Assembly (NCBI RefSeq): GCF_040054535.1
Contig: NC_090780.1
Coordinates: 10,258,501 to 10,322,500, forward strand
DNA length: 64,000 nt
Reading direction: 5' to 3'
Source of the DNA: Antennarius striatus
Taxonomy: Eukaryota > Chordata > Actinopteri > Lophiiformes > Antennariidae
A program made the position numbers and the translations under genes. A model generated the notes under the pieces. The model worked only from the letters and a program-made list of their open reading frames with translations, searched no databases and was not told the DNA's origin. This document shows, piece by piece, positions 27,735 through 40,124 of the stretch; within the stretch, counting starts at the first letter, position 1, and every line of letters begins with the position of its first letter.

Positions 27735-27952
27735 CTTTTATGATTGGTTGTTCGACATCGCAATCATATGTTTGATTGGTTGTGGGGAACAATTACATGC
27801 CCATGATTGGTTACTTGAAATCCCAGTGTCCTCCTACTTTTTTTTGCACCTTCCCCTTTTTCTGTATTAGTCATTCAGATCACAAGACTTCTGCTTGTGT
27901 TTACCTCTACATTCAGACCACAAATCTAGACAACGGTCCAGGTGTTGTACAG
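27735..27952 (+). promoter_or_regulatory. Promoter and non-coding first exon of hyal1-like copy 1
   Basis: Three inverted CCAAT boxes (GATTGG) lie at 27742, 27774 and 27805, spaced 32 and 31 bp. Downstream, GTACAG|GTAAGT closes a non-coding exon at 27952. The acceptor TTTGCAG, two bases before the coding start at 28278, completes a 5' UTR intron. The same layout recurs at copies 2 and 3. Confidence 0.6.
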
Positions 27953-28277
27953 GTAAGTTAGTGTTTGTAGTTCTGAGTTGAGTTTTACTTAAGTTCACAC
28001 ACATTTATATGATTTTCTTTATTCCATTCCCACATGCTCCACTGCCACAACATCTGTGATCTAGACAAGAATGCAGAAGTAACAGAGCATTGCAAATATG
28101 GTACTGGATAAAAGCTGGCAGCCTTTGTACAACCATTAAAACACCATTACATTTGCTCTAATTTAGGTATTTGAGACTTTGGTTGCCTAAAAATGTAAAA
28201 ACCTATTTGTCAAAGAAAACTATTTTGCCATTTCCTTTGCAAATATTGATGCCCAGTGTTTCTTTCTCTTTGCAGCC

Positions 28278-31200
28278 ATGAGTTCCTTTCATCCTGAGGT
28301 ATTTCTTCTCTTCAAACTGACCGTCCTTGTTTCAGGCCTGCAGTCCCCATTTTCCCAGGTTCCTTTCCTCACAGTATGGAACGCTCCTACCAGCAACTGT
28401 CTCTCTCAGTTTGGTGTTGATATAGACTTGAGCACTTTCGACATTGTCCAGAATCAGAATCAAACCTTCATAGGTGGAGACATAACAATCTTTTATGATA
28501 AATACCTTGGTCTATATCCCAAGTACTCCAGCCAATCAGAGGTGATCAACGGAGGGGTGCCCCAGAATGCAAGTCTGGAGGAGCACCTTAAAGTGGCTTC
28601 TGAAGATATCCACAAGTTTATCCCAGACACTGACTTCAGGGGCCTGGCTGTGGTGGACTGGGAGAGCTGGAGACCTGTATGGGAGAGAAACTGGAGTGAG
28701 AAACGGGTCTACTGGTTGGGGTCAGAAGCACTAGTTAGAGCTAAGCATCCAGACTGGAGTCCGCAGCAAGTAGCTGATGCAGCTCGTTTGGAGTTTGAGG
28801 ACGCTGCCAGGAAGTTCATGGAGGAAACACTGAAACTGGGACTGGAGGAAAGGCCAAATGGGCTGTGGGGCTTTTATAATTTTCCCACATGCTACAACTA
28901 CTACCGCTACAACAGCACAAACTACACAGGTGAATGTCCAGAAATAGAGAAGAAGAGGAATGACGAGCTGTTGTGGTTGTGGAACGCCTCCTCTGCTCTT
29001 TATCCTGGCATCTACCTCGATACAAAACTGCAGCCCCTCAGCAGAGAAGTGCTCCTCTTCACTCATCATCGCATCATGGAGGCCATGAGAGCAGCAGCTC
29101 TGAATCCATCGCATTTGCCTGTGTTTACTTATGCTCACATTGCCTATGTACAGACACTTAAATTCCTCTCTCAGGTAAGTAACAGATGTTTTGACTTCAT
29201 GTAGCTTTTGTTGGTGTTGTCATTTAGTCTAGCTTTCATGTGTCTCCTACAGGAACACCTGGTCTACACCATCGGGGAAAGTGCTGCTTTAGGATCTGCA
29301 GGGGTCGTGCTATGGGGTGACCATTACTTCAGTCAATCTCAGGTAATGTAACTTACATTACACAAAGTAATTAGTCAAAGTAATCTCATTATCACCATAC
29401 ATTTCTGCATTTAAGTATACTGTAATATCGATGTACTCTATGTGTTTATATGTACATAGTCACAAATATACTGTAATGACTGTATGTATGTATGTACACA
29501 TATTTCTTTATTTTATCTTTCCATTAATTTAAACTTAATGGGTCATAATGACGAAGTGAAAACATAACTTTAGAATTTTTTACATATTTTATTAGTAAGT
29601 ACAAAGGAAACATCCCATTTCCATAGATATTCAGACTCTTTGTGACAACACTTCAAATGCGCTTTGCAATTACTGTGATCGTTGTTAAGATTTCTACTAT
29701 TTGATTGAGACTGAAGTCCACTTGAGGCGGCACGGTGGTGCAGTGGGTAGCGCTGTCGCCTCACAACACGGCAGGTCCGGGTTCGAGTCCCGCTCTGTGT
29801 GGAGTTCGCATGCTCTCCCCGTGTCTGCGTGGGTTCTCTCTGGGTTCTCCGGCTTCCTCCCACCTCCAAAAGCATGCGCTTCAGGTTGATTGGCCGGTCC
29901 CAAATTGCCCGTAGGAGTGAGTGTGTGTGTGCATGGTTGTCCGTCTTTCCGTATGGCTCCGTGGTGCACTGGCGTTGTGCCTGGAGTGTCCCCCGCCTCA
30001 TGCCCTATGCCAGCTGAGTTAGGCTCCAGCTACCCGTGACCTGCTACGGCGGATGAAGCGGCAGAAGATGAATGAATGAATGAAGTCCACTTGTGACAAA
30101 TCAAGTTGATGGAACATGATTTTGAAAGGCCCACAACTCTCAATCAAAGGCGTCACAGAGCAAAAACCAAACCATGAGGTCAAAGTACGCACTGGCAGGG
30201 ATCTGACACATGATTGTTGCAAAGCTCAATCTGTGGAAGGCTGCAAAACATTCTGCTGCAGTGAAAGTTTCAAACAGCCCAGTGGCCTCCGCAATTCTTA
30301 AATAGAAGACTTTTGGTGCAACCGCGATGAAACGGAGCAAACTGACAATCCTGATGGTTGGATCCTGAGATGCTGTGTAGAGCCTACCACCAATCTGGGT
30401 TTTTTGGCTGAGTGGATAGATGGATGTGTCACCTCAGAGCAAAACACATTAAAGCCCACTTGGAGTTTGCAAAGAAGGACTAAAACAATTGTTTGCTAGA
30501 AACTACATACTCCCCAACACCAGCCCAACAGAGAAACATGGTGGTGGCAGTATCATGCTGTGGGGTGATTTTCATCAGCAGGGACCTAAAGACTGGTCAG
30601 GATTAAAATAAAGCTGAATGGAGAAAAGTACAGAGATCCTCAATGAAAACCTGTTCCACAGCACTTGGCGTCTCAGTCTGGGCCAGAGTTTCACTTTCCA
30701 ACCAGACAAACAAGCCTAAACACAGAGCAAAGACAAGACAGGAGTGGCTGTCAACTATGTGAATGATCTAGAGTTGCTCAAGTGAATGCCTGACTTGAAC
30801 CCTCTCAAACATATGTGAGACCTGAAAATGGCTGCTGACAGATAGCGCTGTCCGAGCTGACTGGGCTTGAGAGGATTTACAAAAAAGACTAATGGAAAAT
30901 CCTACCGTCCAGGTGTGTTGTATCCCAAAAGATTTTAAGCTCTTTCAGGATACATTTATTCATTTATTGTCAACCGTTTCATCCGGGTCGCGGTGGGCTG
31001 GAGCCTATCCCAGCTGACTGAGGTTGTGAGGTGGGGGAAACCCCGGGCGCGATGCCAGTGCACCGCTGAGCCACACAGAGACACAGATAACCACACACGC
31101 ACATAGTCATACCTACGGGCATTTTGGAATGGCAAATTAACCTAAAGTGCATGTTTTTGGAGGTGGTAGAAGGCCGGAGAACCCGGAGAGAACCCAAGCA

Positions 31201-31923
31201 GACACAGAGCGGGACTCGAACCTGGAACAAAATAGCTAGGATACAAAAAAGCTTAAAGTTGCTTCAACTAAACACTGAGGAAAGAGTGTAAATACTTATG
31301 GAAATGTCAAATTTTAAAATGGTCCCTTTTGACACAATTTTTAAAAAAATCTAAAAGATGTTTTTTCTACACTAACCAAAACAGGTTATCTTCCTGAATG
31401 TGCAGGTTATCCGTCTAGGATGAAGAAATTTCTTTCTAGAATTCAATATTTATTTCTTGCATCCAATAAAAGTTTTTTTCAAACAACATTAACATATCAC
31501 GTAAGCATGAGTGCTTGTCCAGGTTTAGAAGTAAGATAATGTCAATGTTTGTTGATGACTCTCAGGGATTCCTCTTTGTTTTGTCTCTACTTGTAGACCT
31601 CTTGTGAAGCTGTCAAACACTATATCGACGAGACGTTGGGCCGTTACGTGGTGAATGTGACATCAGCAGCAACTCTTTGCAGTCTGACCTTGTGCTCCTC
31701 TCATGGAAGATGCCAGAGGAAGGACCCGAGCTCAAAGGCCTACCTCCACCTCGACCCTGCTGTGTGGAAGGTGGTGTCTGAGAGGAGGCAGGGGGCGCGA
31801 AAGAGCTACAGAGTTTTAGGACGGATGAAATCGCATGAGGTGAAGCTCATGAAGTCTGAGTTTCAGTGCAGATGTTACCAAGGATGGGGCGGTGAGAGCT
31901 GCTCCAAACCAACTCAGAGATAG
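28278..31923 (+). CDS. hyal1-like hyaluronidase, tandem copy 1
   Basis: A secreted or lysosomal hyaluronidase (GH56). Exons 28278-29174, 29253-29342 and 31597-31923 are all phase 0 with GT-AG introns of 78 and 2254 bp, giving 437 aa (human HYAL1 has 435). Residues 1-20 form a signal peptide (FLLFKLTVLVSG). The catalytic pair is D127/E129 in VVDWESWRPVW. Substrate-cleft residues are Y200 (WGFYNFP), Y242 (ALYPGIY) and W320 (VVLWGD). C205 and C220 bracket the CYNYY loop. There are several N-glycosylation sites (for example NQT, NAS, NYT, NVT) and a C-terminal EGF-like module (CSSHGRC, FQCRCYQGW). No GPI tail is present. It resembles HYAL1 more than HYAL3 by eye, but orthology within the HYAL1/3 group is not settled. 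It is the first of a tandem array; intron 2 holds a Tc1 copy and two SINEs. Confidence 0.92.
29725..30080 (+). mobile_element. tRNA-derived SINE, full length, with 13-bp target duplication
   Basis: The head GGCGGCACGGTGGTGCAGTG and the B-box GGTTCGAGTCC mark a tRNA-type pol III promoter. The tail is GAATGAATGAAT. Both sides carry TGAAGTCCACTTG (29712-29724 and 30081-30093). Copy 2 has the matching empty site near 42112. The same family occurs at 30955, 39216, 40710 (tail only) and 54868. Confidence 0.8.
30955..31237 (-). mobile_element. tRNA-derived SINE, inverted copy
   Basis: The same family as 29725-30080, in reverse orientation: its B-box region reads GGGACTCGAACC near the right end and the tail faces left. 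AGGATACA flanks it on both sides (30947-30954 and 31238-31245), in the middle of the Tc1 remnant. Confidence 0.7.
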
Positions 31924-32456
31924 ACGACCTAAGATAAGGGAAGTAGTCCATTGACAGAGTGGATCCAATGAATGTCATTTTTCTCTCCTTATAAAGCAGT
32001 TGGTGTTTGGTTGATGAATGGTTTTTGTCGGTGTGTTTAAAGTACCTTTTGCAGGTCAGCATTCCTAACCCAGAAGACCATGTTCATTGCTCAAAAAGCT
32101 TCATTCAAAGAATTGAGAGCTAGGAGTGATTGCAGCTCTTACTTTAGCATAAACCCACAGACTCAGATCAAGTGAAACTTTTAGTTTAAGATAGTTGATT
32201 AAATTGTGAGTCAATGCAGCACTGTTAACCGCCATCTTTAAAAATCAAGGCAAAATACTATATATACCTTGGCAAATTGTTAATTTGGTGTATTTTGTTG
32301 TTGTGTTTCAGAGGAATTTTATATCGGAGCCTAAATAATGCAGAAATCAATGTCACTTTTATACTCTATTATAGTCTACAATTTTACTTGAAGAAATTCT
32401 TATGTCCTGTTTTCTTTCTTGAAGTCCGTGTGCATTAAACAAAAAAACCCCCAAAC

Positions 32457-32478
32457 AACACACACACACGCACGCACG

Positions 32479-32565
<87 letters not shown>
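32457..32565. repeat. (CA)n microsatellite with CACG units
   Basis: About 109 bp of CA repeats, starting with several CACG units. Copy 1's 3' flank, shared with copies 2 and 3, ends just before it near 32280. Confidence 0.95.
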
Positions 32566-32568
<3 letters not shown>

Positions 32569-32755
32569 ACGTCTCTCTCAGCTTGTGGGGTGGTATCCAT
32601 GTCCTTCTCCAGAGGTCTGGGAGTTTGACTCATGTTCCTGAGGTAGGCTCGTATTAGGGGTCTTGCCTGAGGACCCCTACTGGATGACCCTTGCCCTGAC
32701 TGGGATTTGATCCTGTGATCTTACTTCTGTTTATAAGTCAGTTGTCTTAACCACT

Positions 32756-32756
<1 letters not shown>

Positions 32757-32844
<88 letters not shown>
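32757..32844. repeat. Compound (TG)n(TA)n microsatellite
   Basis: About 36 bp of TG followed by 52 bp of AT, ending directly at the left end of the hAT-like element at 32846. Confidence 0.95.
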
Positions 32845-32845
<1 letters not shown>

Positions 32846-32849
<4 letters not shown>

Positions 32850-33912
32850 CTGTCACTTTAATGAGTTAATTAGATTAATTACGCTGCAAATTAACGCACT
32901 ATAAAAATTAACACAATTAATCGTGAGTGGCAAGTCAATGCGCAAGCATTTTAAATTTGGCCCATTGAGGGACCCGTAGGCTGCAGTGACGTCACTTCCT
33001 ACCTGCGCCACTAGTCAAAAGACTGACAACAGAGATAGAAGCGACACAGGAGAGCGAAGCAAGCCCACTCGGACCATTGGACGGAAAGTTTATTTCTGAA
33101 CAGAACAAAGACGGGACTATCAACAAAAACACAATGATTCTGCGCTGCCAATCTGCGCTGTAGACGCCTGCGTCAGTCTGCCATCACCGAATATGAATGA
33201 GGAGTGAATGAATAATGGATCCGATGTAAAGCGTCTTTGAGTGTCCAGAAAAATAGCACTATATAAATCTAATCCATTATTATTGTTATTATTATTATTT
33301 TTATTATTATTATTATTATTATTATTTGTACCTTTTGTAAAAGAGAATTTTCATATCACCGAAGAAGTTACTGCTTAACGTATCATTTAAATGCAAAACA
33401 TGTTAAGGACACAGAGTTGAACGTTAGCTTACCCTTTTCAAGGAATAGCCTGTTGGCATCTTGCTATTGATGTCTTATTTAGAGGAATGTTATACTATTC
33501 ATTTTGAATTGCTGTATTGAGTCAGCTTTAGTATTCATTTTGATTGAGACTCTGCTTGTGTGCCTATTTGAGACTCAGCCTTATTTCTGAATTTTATTTA
33601 TTTAAGTGTATTCGAATTGCATTTTTGAGAAATGAACCTGGCCTCATTGGTTTGCTGATGTGCTTGTCCTTTTTTTCTTTTGAATTTCATTTATAAAGCA
33701 CACTTAACCAATAAAAATGTGGATTTCAAATCTTCTCTTCTTGGTGCATTCTATTGATTAGTCATGAACTACAATTTTGTAATGTCCTAGAATTCAAATT
33801 CTCTATTTGGGGGCCTTTAGCAGGTATGAGATTAAAATGCGATTAATTAGATTAATTAATTACAAATCCTGTAATTAATAAGATTAACTTTTTTAATCGC
33901 CTGACAGCACTA
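32846..33912. mobile_element. hAT-like non-autonomous element with AT-rich ends
   Basis: TTAGAACTGTCA at the left and TGACAGCACTAA at the right form imperfect inverted ends, followed inward by many ATTAAT and TTAATCG motifs. The interior includes a segment with a TTATTATT tail (33185-33330) that may be a separate SINE end. No transposase is seen. Confidence 0.5.
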
Positions 33913-34013
33913 ATACATACTATAGATATAGATACAGCTAGATAGATAGATATAGATATATAGATTTTTAGATATGTATACACATTATATGCCGTATATG
34001 TATACGCACACTA

Positions 34014-34026
34014 CGCGCGCGCGCGC

Positions 34027-34070
<44 letters not shown>
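34014..34070. repeat. (CG)n(CA)n microsatellite
   Basis: A short CG run leads into about 45 bp of CA. It is preceded by GATA-type repeats from about 33915. Confidence 0.95.
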
Positions 34071-34073
<3 letters not shown>

Positions 34074-34345
34074 CAAAGGTATCAAAACCTGGTTCAGTGA
34101 CGATGGTGGTACTGAGCTTGTTGGACAACTCACCTGACCTGAACCTCACAGAGGATCTATGGAGTACTGTCAAGACGAAGATGAGAGACACCAGATCCAA
34201 AAATTCAGATGACCCGAAGGCTGCTATAAATTCCACCAGGGCTTCCATTACACCTGAGCAGTGCCAGGTTTCTGCAGTGATGCAGAAATTCATGCAAAAG
34301 GCGGCCCAAACAAGTGCACTGAAATAACATAGGATTGTGGGTGAT
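34071..34345 (+). mobile_element. Tc1/mariner-like transposase 3' fragment
   Basis: The plus-strand frame at 34128-34327 reads SPDLNLTEDLWSTVKTKM and then ASITPEQCQ, the C-terminal end of a Tc1-type transposase around its last catalytic residue. The rest of the element is absent. Confidence 0.6.
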
Positions 34346-34689
34346 GGGCCAGACTATGAATACTGCAGTTTAAAAACTCTTAAGAGTATAATGAAAACAA
34401 GGACCCAGACGTCGCCTGGTATGGTGTCTGAACTCATATTGCCATCTACTGGTTTTGAAGTGTCATGACACTCTTATGAAATGCCCTATTTATACAGTAC
34501 AGTATACCATATTAAGTGCAACCTCTAAATTGTTAGTAATTTAATTCCTAGACTGACATTAAGTTATGACTATTAATGACTATTAAATGACTGTATGCTA
34601 GAAGAAATAACAATAGTTACCCTTGTTAATATAGATTAGACAAGTTTGATTATGACTTTAATAATGATAGACAGTACTGTATTGTATCT

Positions 34690-35160
34690 TGGTGTTGTAC
34701 GTTTCATGATAATATTGTAACTCTTACCTGTCCGTTATCAAACTCAATGCGAGAGGAAGGATTGTTGAAACCACATCCCTTTCTCTGCCCTGTGGGACAC
34801 AGGTGTTCAAACCCTCCCCTGTTCTTTGTTTGAGGGCTTCTGTTTTTTGCAGTTTTTTGGCGGGTTTAATCTTCCCTGTAAGATTCCTTAAAGAATCATG
34901 ACACGTGCCTTTATTAAGTCACAACATGTGGCAAGATTTTTGTAAAAAGAAAAAATACCTTTTCTCAAAACTGTATACATTCAATCTGTCATATTTTTCT
35001 AATTTCTTCTTTTTCCTGAGTTTGTGCTAGCAGTAATAGTTTTGGAACTGATAGCGACTTCCTCCAATCAGGCACTAGAAGAAATTGCTCACCTTCTATC
35101 AAGCTCTTAGATTTCTGACTACCAAGGCAGTGAGATCTCTCGCTGCCTCAATGTGCTGCC
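34690..35160 (+). pseudogene. Ghost hyal copy: intron-2-like segment
   Basis: This stretch aligns with intron 2 of hyal1-like copy 3 (about 53820-54350). Shared phrases, in the same order, include ATATTGTAACTCTTAC, CATCCCTTTCTCTGCCC, GGGACACAGGT, AAGTCACAACATGT and CTGAGTTTGTGCT. It lies downstream of copy 1's last exon and upstream of copy 2, so it belongs to neither. I found no hyaluronidase exon next to it. It is best read as the remains of a lost array member. The segment 34350-34690 before it shows nothing recognisable. Confidence 0.6.
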
Positions 35161-35639
35161 TCATAGAGACTGATGAATGGATGTACAATATCTTGGGATT
35201 TTTAGAAACATGTTGTCAACAATCAGGAACTATTGACAACATCACTTCTTCAGACATTATAATCATAATAGTGATGCTGTGTGTATGTGTATCTAAGTGT
35301 TCATAGGTTTGTTTGATGCGCTGACCTTTCTCCACCGTCTCCTCATGACTGCATTTTCATCCTTTGAGGATGAACGCATGACCCATGTCTCACATCCATT
35401 TTCTCTTGTGGGGCAGGGAGTTCCTCTGCAACCTCTTTCACTTCACCACCACAGCATGTATGCGAACACTTCTGGATCCCAATGTGCATGTGCTTCATCT
35501 CATGTGGGTCGCAGCTGAGGGTTTGAGAACATCATCATAGGCATTCAGTGTTGCCCCCCTTGCATTTCCTTGGCTTTGCAGTGTCCCAGAATGCTGCTCT
35601 GGAAGAAAGAGGACGTCTTGGCAAAAACAGGGTCAGTTT

Positions 35640-36410
35640 GAGTGTCCTTATGTGTCAGAAAAAGATACACACAAATCAGGATACAGTTGTTTTGCTTTCT
35701 CAGCCCTTTCTTCCTCCTCCTTCTGCATTTTGATGAAATTTTTCTTGGGGAAGTCAGATGATACGATCACAAGATCAGTTATTGACCTCCAACCCAGGGT
35801 GCTCTGGTACCAGGTACACTTATGAGCATCCTTGTGTTTGAACATGGTGTTAGTTATGAACAATCCGCGACTAGCACAGAAGTCCAACAACATAACACCG
35901 TTCAGGTTTAGATCAGGGAGGCCATTCCTCTCAATCACACCCTTCCAGGTGTCTCCATTGTTGCCGATGTGTGCATTAAAGTCCCCCAGGAGAACAATGG
36001 AGTCCCCTGCAGGGATCCCTTGAAGGACCTCATTTAGGTACTTCAAGAAGGCCCAATACTCCCTGTCGCTATTCGGTGCATACGCACGGACAACAGTCAG
36101 AGTTTTCCCTCCCACAGCCTTAAGTGGTAAGGAGGTGACCCTCCTTAAACTCCAACACAACGGCCGGGGGCTTGTGAGTATCCCCACACCGGCCCTGCAC
36201 CTCACGCCAGACGCAACTCCAGAGTAAAACAAGGTCCAACCCCTATCCAGGAGTTTGGATCCAGAACCAAGGCTATGTGTGGAGGTAAGCCCCACCAGAT
36301 CCAACTGGTAACGCTCCATCTCCAACACAAGCTCCAGCTCCTATCCCGACAGTGAGGTGACATTCCACATCCCCAAAGCCAGCTTCTGCCGCCTGGGTCT
36401 GGTCTGTCGT
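35640..36410 (-). mobile_element. LINE fragment, apurinic-endonuclease domain
   Basis: The minus-strand ORF 35648-36328 encodes an exonuclease-endonuclease-phosphatase fold: [30 protein letters not shown] and [15 protein letters not shown] are typical of an abundant fish APE-type LINE. The upstream start and the whole reverse transcriptase are missing. It lies between the two parts of the ghost hyal copy. Confidence 0.7.
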
Positions 36411-36959
36411 GTTGTCAACCAATTCAGACTTTAAATGTTTTCAAACAGTTCATACATTGAATTTTGACAGACGTTCATACTCCAAATCCAAATTCCAGAT
36501 ATCAGTCTTTGTCCCAGATATAACCTAGAGCACGACCATGTCTACATTTTTCCTAGGAACGACAAGGTTTGTTAACATCATAGATAATCAAAACAAGAAG
36601 TTGACCTTGCCAGTGTTCTTCACAAGAATGTAATGATCCTACTACCTCTCTAAGCAGACAGGCAGTGGTTATCCAAGAATTGATCAGTTTGTTACAGACA
36701 CTAACCATAACCCTAACCGTTTCACATTCCATTGTATTGTCAACAGATATCAAAATGTCTTTAAAATCTCAAACTTATTGTTATCCCTCCAAGCAGAAAT
36801 CCATGTCTTTGCTTTCATTAATCAATGTTTCTGATATTGATGATGTTGAATGGATTTTTCAACCGTTCTATCTAGTCCTTGATGTGTCCAAAAGTGGTGT
36901 AGAGGCTCCCACTATTGAAGTGATTCTGTTGAATAGATCTTTGGTGTAGTAACAACTCT

Positions 36960-37850
36960 TGTCCATATTTATTGCTAATATTTCACCAACTTCTCTGTAA
37001 TCCTAATCATCATTGTTTTCATCTGGTCTGGAAAAAGCCCCTTTGTTTTGATGAAAATCCTGCAGTCCACCCAGGTGTTGTCGATCAGCCCATTCTTCTT
37101 CAGTTGATGGGCTTTTTTTTAGTGATATCGGCATTCTTTTTAGTGAGATTCTCATTAACGTATACATTTTTTTCCTTTCAGTTTGAAGTCTTGTTTCAAA
37201 AGAATATTTTTGTGTTTACGATTGTCAAATTTTATCAACACTGCAGGTGCTTTCCTACCTCCAGATGGCATTGGATAACATGTCTCCATCTATAGTTATC
37301 TGCGGATTCCTCAGTTGAGAAAACACTTGTTGCTCCACAGTCTCTGTGTCAGCGTTGTGCTCAGTTCCCTCTCCACTTCCCCTGTCCACAGCATATGTGT
37401 AATTCCGTGGCTTGATTTTGATGCCAGTGATCACATCAGTCATACGAACGCTTTGTTCCAAATCATCCATTATTAACAAATGTACACCTGAGTGACAAAT
37501 GTAATTTCCCCTAGGGGATCAATAAAGTGTATCTTCTTCTTCTTCTTCTTCTTCTTCTTATTACTTGCCCCGGTTCCATGACATCAATGCGCCGGTCTTT
37601 TTCATCCATATCTCTCCGCATTTTCTTCATTTTGTTCCTCATTTTTTCCTTGGTGTCTTGCACCACCTTTATCTTTTCTTCCAACTTTTATTCCAAGTCT
37701 CCTGTGAGGTCTCTCCTTAACTTTTCCATAGAAGATAAGATATGGTCTGTATTATCCTTCATATTTTTTCTTTTGTACTCCTCCGTTTTTCCTTTTCCTC
37801 TCATCATTTTAATATTGCAGAGAGCCAGTGAGAGTTTGCGTTAGAGAGAT
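36960..37850 (-). mobile_element. LINE ORF1 remnant (coiled-coil region)
   Basis: The minus-strand frames at 37255-37479 (MDDLEQSVRMTDV, ITGIKIKPRNY) and 37560-37850 (MEKLRRDLTGDLE, NKMKKMRRDMDEKDRRIDV) look like the coiled-coil ORF1 protein of a fish LINE. A short insert ending GGGGATCAATAAAGTGTATC and a CTT run near 37540 split it. The family is uncertain. Confidence 0.45.
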
Positions 37851-38099
37851 TATAAGAGTTGAATGAAGAGTACAATTAAATTTTGAGGAACAGTTAATTT
37901 CTGCCCCTCCTTCTACCGTCACTTTCCCGTGGCGGAGCTGTACTTTAATGATCCTGGGGACTGTGTTTTCTTGGGCAATTTGTAATTGCAATAAGGTTTC
38001 ACATGGCAAAGAGGTCCTAGGTTACAGGTCAGAAAAAGTGCAGTTGCAATAATTGGTTGGAAAGAATTCCTGAAGAAAAATGCCTAAACTAAGCAGTGT

Positions 38100-38440
38100 A
38101 TCGAGCCTGCAGGGCTCACCCTGAAGCCAGGTTGGGGTGAAGGGGAACCCTTTCAGCCATCGGGTCTCGAAGGCTCAGCCCGAAACAGGGTATATCCTCT
38201 TGTGTGCTCATCACCCGCAGGTGATGCAGGGATCAGCGCCTCTAAACCTGAGACAATGATTCTCTGCTGAAAAACGGTGGAGTGATCACTCCAGGTAAGA
38301 GGAGAGTCCATCCAGCCTGGTAGAGGAATGCAATCTTGGTATCTTGGGGTATTATTCACGAGTGAGGGATAAATGGAACAGAAAACAAGATTGGTATGGC
38401 GTCCACAGTGATGTGGTAGCTTTACTGGAAATGAAGAAAA
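38100..38440 (+). mobile_element. Possible LINE 3' fragment
   Basis: Phrases such as ATCTTGGGGTATTATTCACG and GAGTGAGGGATAAATGGAAC resemble the region that codes for the 'YLGVLF' block of the common fish LINE whose endonuclease lies at 35640. The match is from memory and the sequence is much decayed. Confidence 0.35.
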
Positions 38441-38569
38441 AAATGAGCCTCAAAGTGAATCTCTCTATTTACCACTCCGTCTGTGTTCCACCTTCATGAG
38501 CTCTGGGCAATGACCGACAGGATAAGATTGTGAGTACAACTGGCTTTTACTCTGAACAAAACCCTCACA

Positions 38570-38735
38570 ACAATTAGTTTCAAAACTAAGTGTTGTGCTA
38601 TGTTTGCGTAAGTGATATAAGTTTAAGATGATTGATTAAACTGCAAGAGTTGATGCAGCACTATGAATCTCCTTCTTTAAAAACCTCAGTGAAGTATTAG
38701 CCATGTAATCTACAGCTACTACAGACACCACTTAC
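38570..38735 (+). pseudogene. Ghost hyal copy: 3'-flank segment
   Basis: Sequence such as TAAGATGATTGATTAAACTG, followed by GCAGCACT and a CTTTAAAAA block, matches the 3' flanks after the stop codons of copies 1 (about 32180-32270), 2 (47440-47540) and 3 (56560-56650). It has no exon in front of it. Together with 34690-35160 it marks a fourth, lost hyal gene split by LINE insertions. Confidence 0.5.
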
Positions 38736-38739
38736 AGTA

Positions 38740-39200
38740 TGTAACAAAATACACACAAATACCCGTGAAATAAGATGTATTTAAAAATAAAAATTAAGGA
38801 CACTTCTATGCTCCACAGTTTTACAAATTTGTATTTTCTGTAAAATAAGATTTTTGTCTAACAAAATAAACTGCTGCATTCATCGTGCATATAAAAACTA
38901 TAAAAGTTTTAAATATAGCATAATACAGACATAAGGGATGCCAAACAGACTTGACAATCAGTTCACAGATAATATAGGTAGTCAATAAAAACGGATAATG
39001 AGCAGTCAATAAAAATGAATTGTCCTAGGGCAATAATTCAACCATCATTGGACATTATGTAAGGATCCTGTTTTGTTTTGTGCTTGTTGTCTGTTTTCAC
39101 CTCCTTTTTTTTCTGTTTTGTTGTGCATTAGCATGACTGGGAGGCGCGGCGTGTCATCCTCCCTGGCTGGACGATGACATGACACACCTGTCAGTCAGTC
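38740..39200. other. Intergenic, nothing recognised
   Basis: AT-rich sequence between the ghost copy and the SINE at 39216. Only chance ORFs are seen. A short CAGT repeat ends it. Confidence 0.5.
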
Positions 39201-39215
39201 AGTCATCTTCAGATT

Positions 39216-39495
39216 ACCACCGCTATATCCGCCGCAGCGGGTCACGGGGAGCCGGAGCCTATCTCGGCGGCGTAGGGCGTGTGGCGGGGGACACTCCGGG
39301 CACGATGCCAGTGCACCACAGAGCCACACACAAAGACATACAACCATGCACTCATTCCACTCAACCTGACGCGCATGCTTTTGGAGGTGGGAGGAAGCCG
39401 GAGAACCCGGAGAGAACCCACGCAGACACGGGGAGAACATGCAAACTCCGCACAGAGCGGGACTCGAACCCGGGCGGACCCTCACAACACCTTCC
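39216..39495 (-). mobile_element. tRNA-derived SINE, inverted copy
   Basis: The same family as 29725-30080. On the plus strand it ends with GCGGGACTCGAACCCGGG, the complement of the B-box region, and begins with the CCGCTATATCCGCCGC tail side. It is relatively GC-rich against its flanks. Confidence 0.7.
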
Positions 39496-40124
39496 CGCCC
39501 TGTGACACACCTGTATGCATGTATAATCTTGCTCTCCTTGTTAGGCTGGATCTTCCTGCACATTGCTGCTCGACAGTTGTTATCTAGTTGTATCGCTGCT
39601 GTTGAATGTTCTTCATCATGCTTTGTGTATTTACTGTTCAGCTTCGTATCTCTTTTTTTTGCGCTTTGCTTGTTTGTTTTGTTCAAGCAATGAAACTGTA
39701 GATTTTTCCCTTTTTAAGACTGTCAATATCTGCTTCTTGGGGAGATCCAGGGAATTTTGCCAGTATTCTATTCTTAACACATTATGTGGAGTGAAGGCAG
39801 GCTTTCTTTTCTGAGGTTCTTATTTTGCAAGACCTTGCCGCATAACCGTTCTCCATAAAATTCTTTTTGCTCCCAAGCAAAACATTATTTTAACGCTTTA
39901 GAGTTCACTGAAGCATACGTTTAGATTTGGAAGTGGGGGAGTTAACTGTGGGGTCATAACCATCAGTTAAGAGCTCAAACCTTTTAAATCCATAAGTCTG
40001 GACATTAACGTATTTTATCAGTGTTACTATGGTGAAAGGAAATGGTGTCATTCAAGATTGACAGGACAAACAGGTTTTAACTTACCTGCCTGTGAGTTCA
40101 AAGCAACTTTTTGAGAAGATTAAC

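Larger units (their letters stand above)
29535..31390 (+). mobile_element. Tc1-like transposon remnant in intron 2 of copy 1
   Basis: The left end (GGTCATAATGACGAAGTG) and right end (GTGTAAATACTTATGGAAA) are typical of the salmonid/cyprinid Tc1 group. Between them lie recognisable transposase pieces: AGCAAAAACCAAACCATGAG near the N-terminus, ATGGTGGTGGCAGTATCATG (the GGGSIMLWG motif), and GACTTGAACCCTCTCAAACA near the last catalytic residue. Frames are broken throughout. Two SINEs have inserted into it. The same Tc1 remnant is present in intron 2 of copy 2, so it entered before those two genes separated. Confidence 0.75.
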
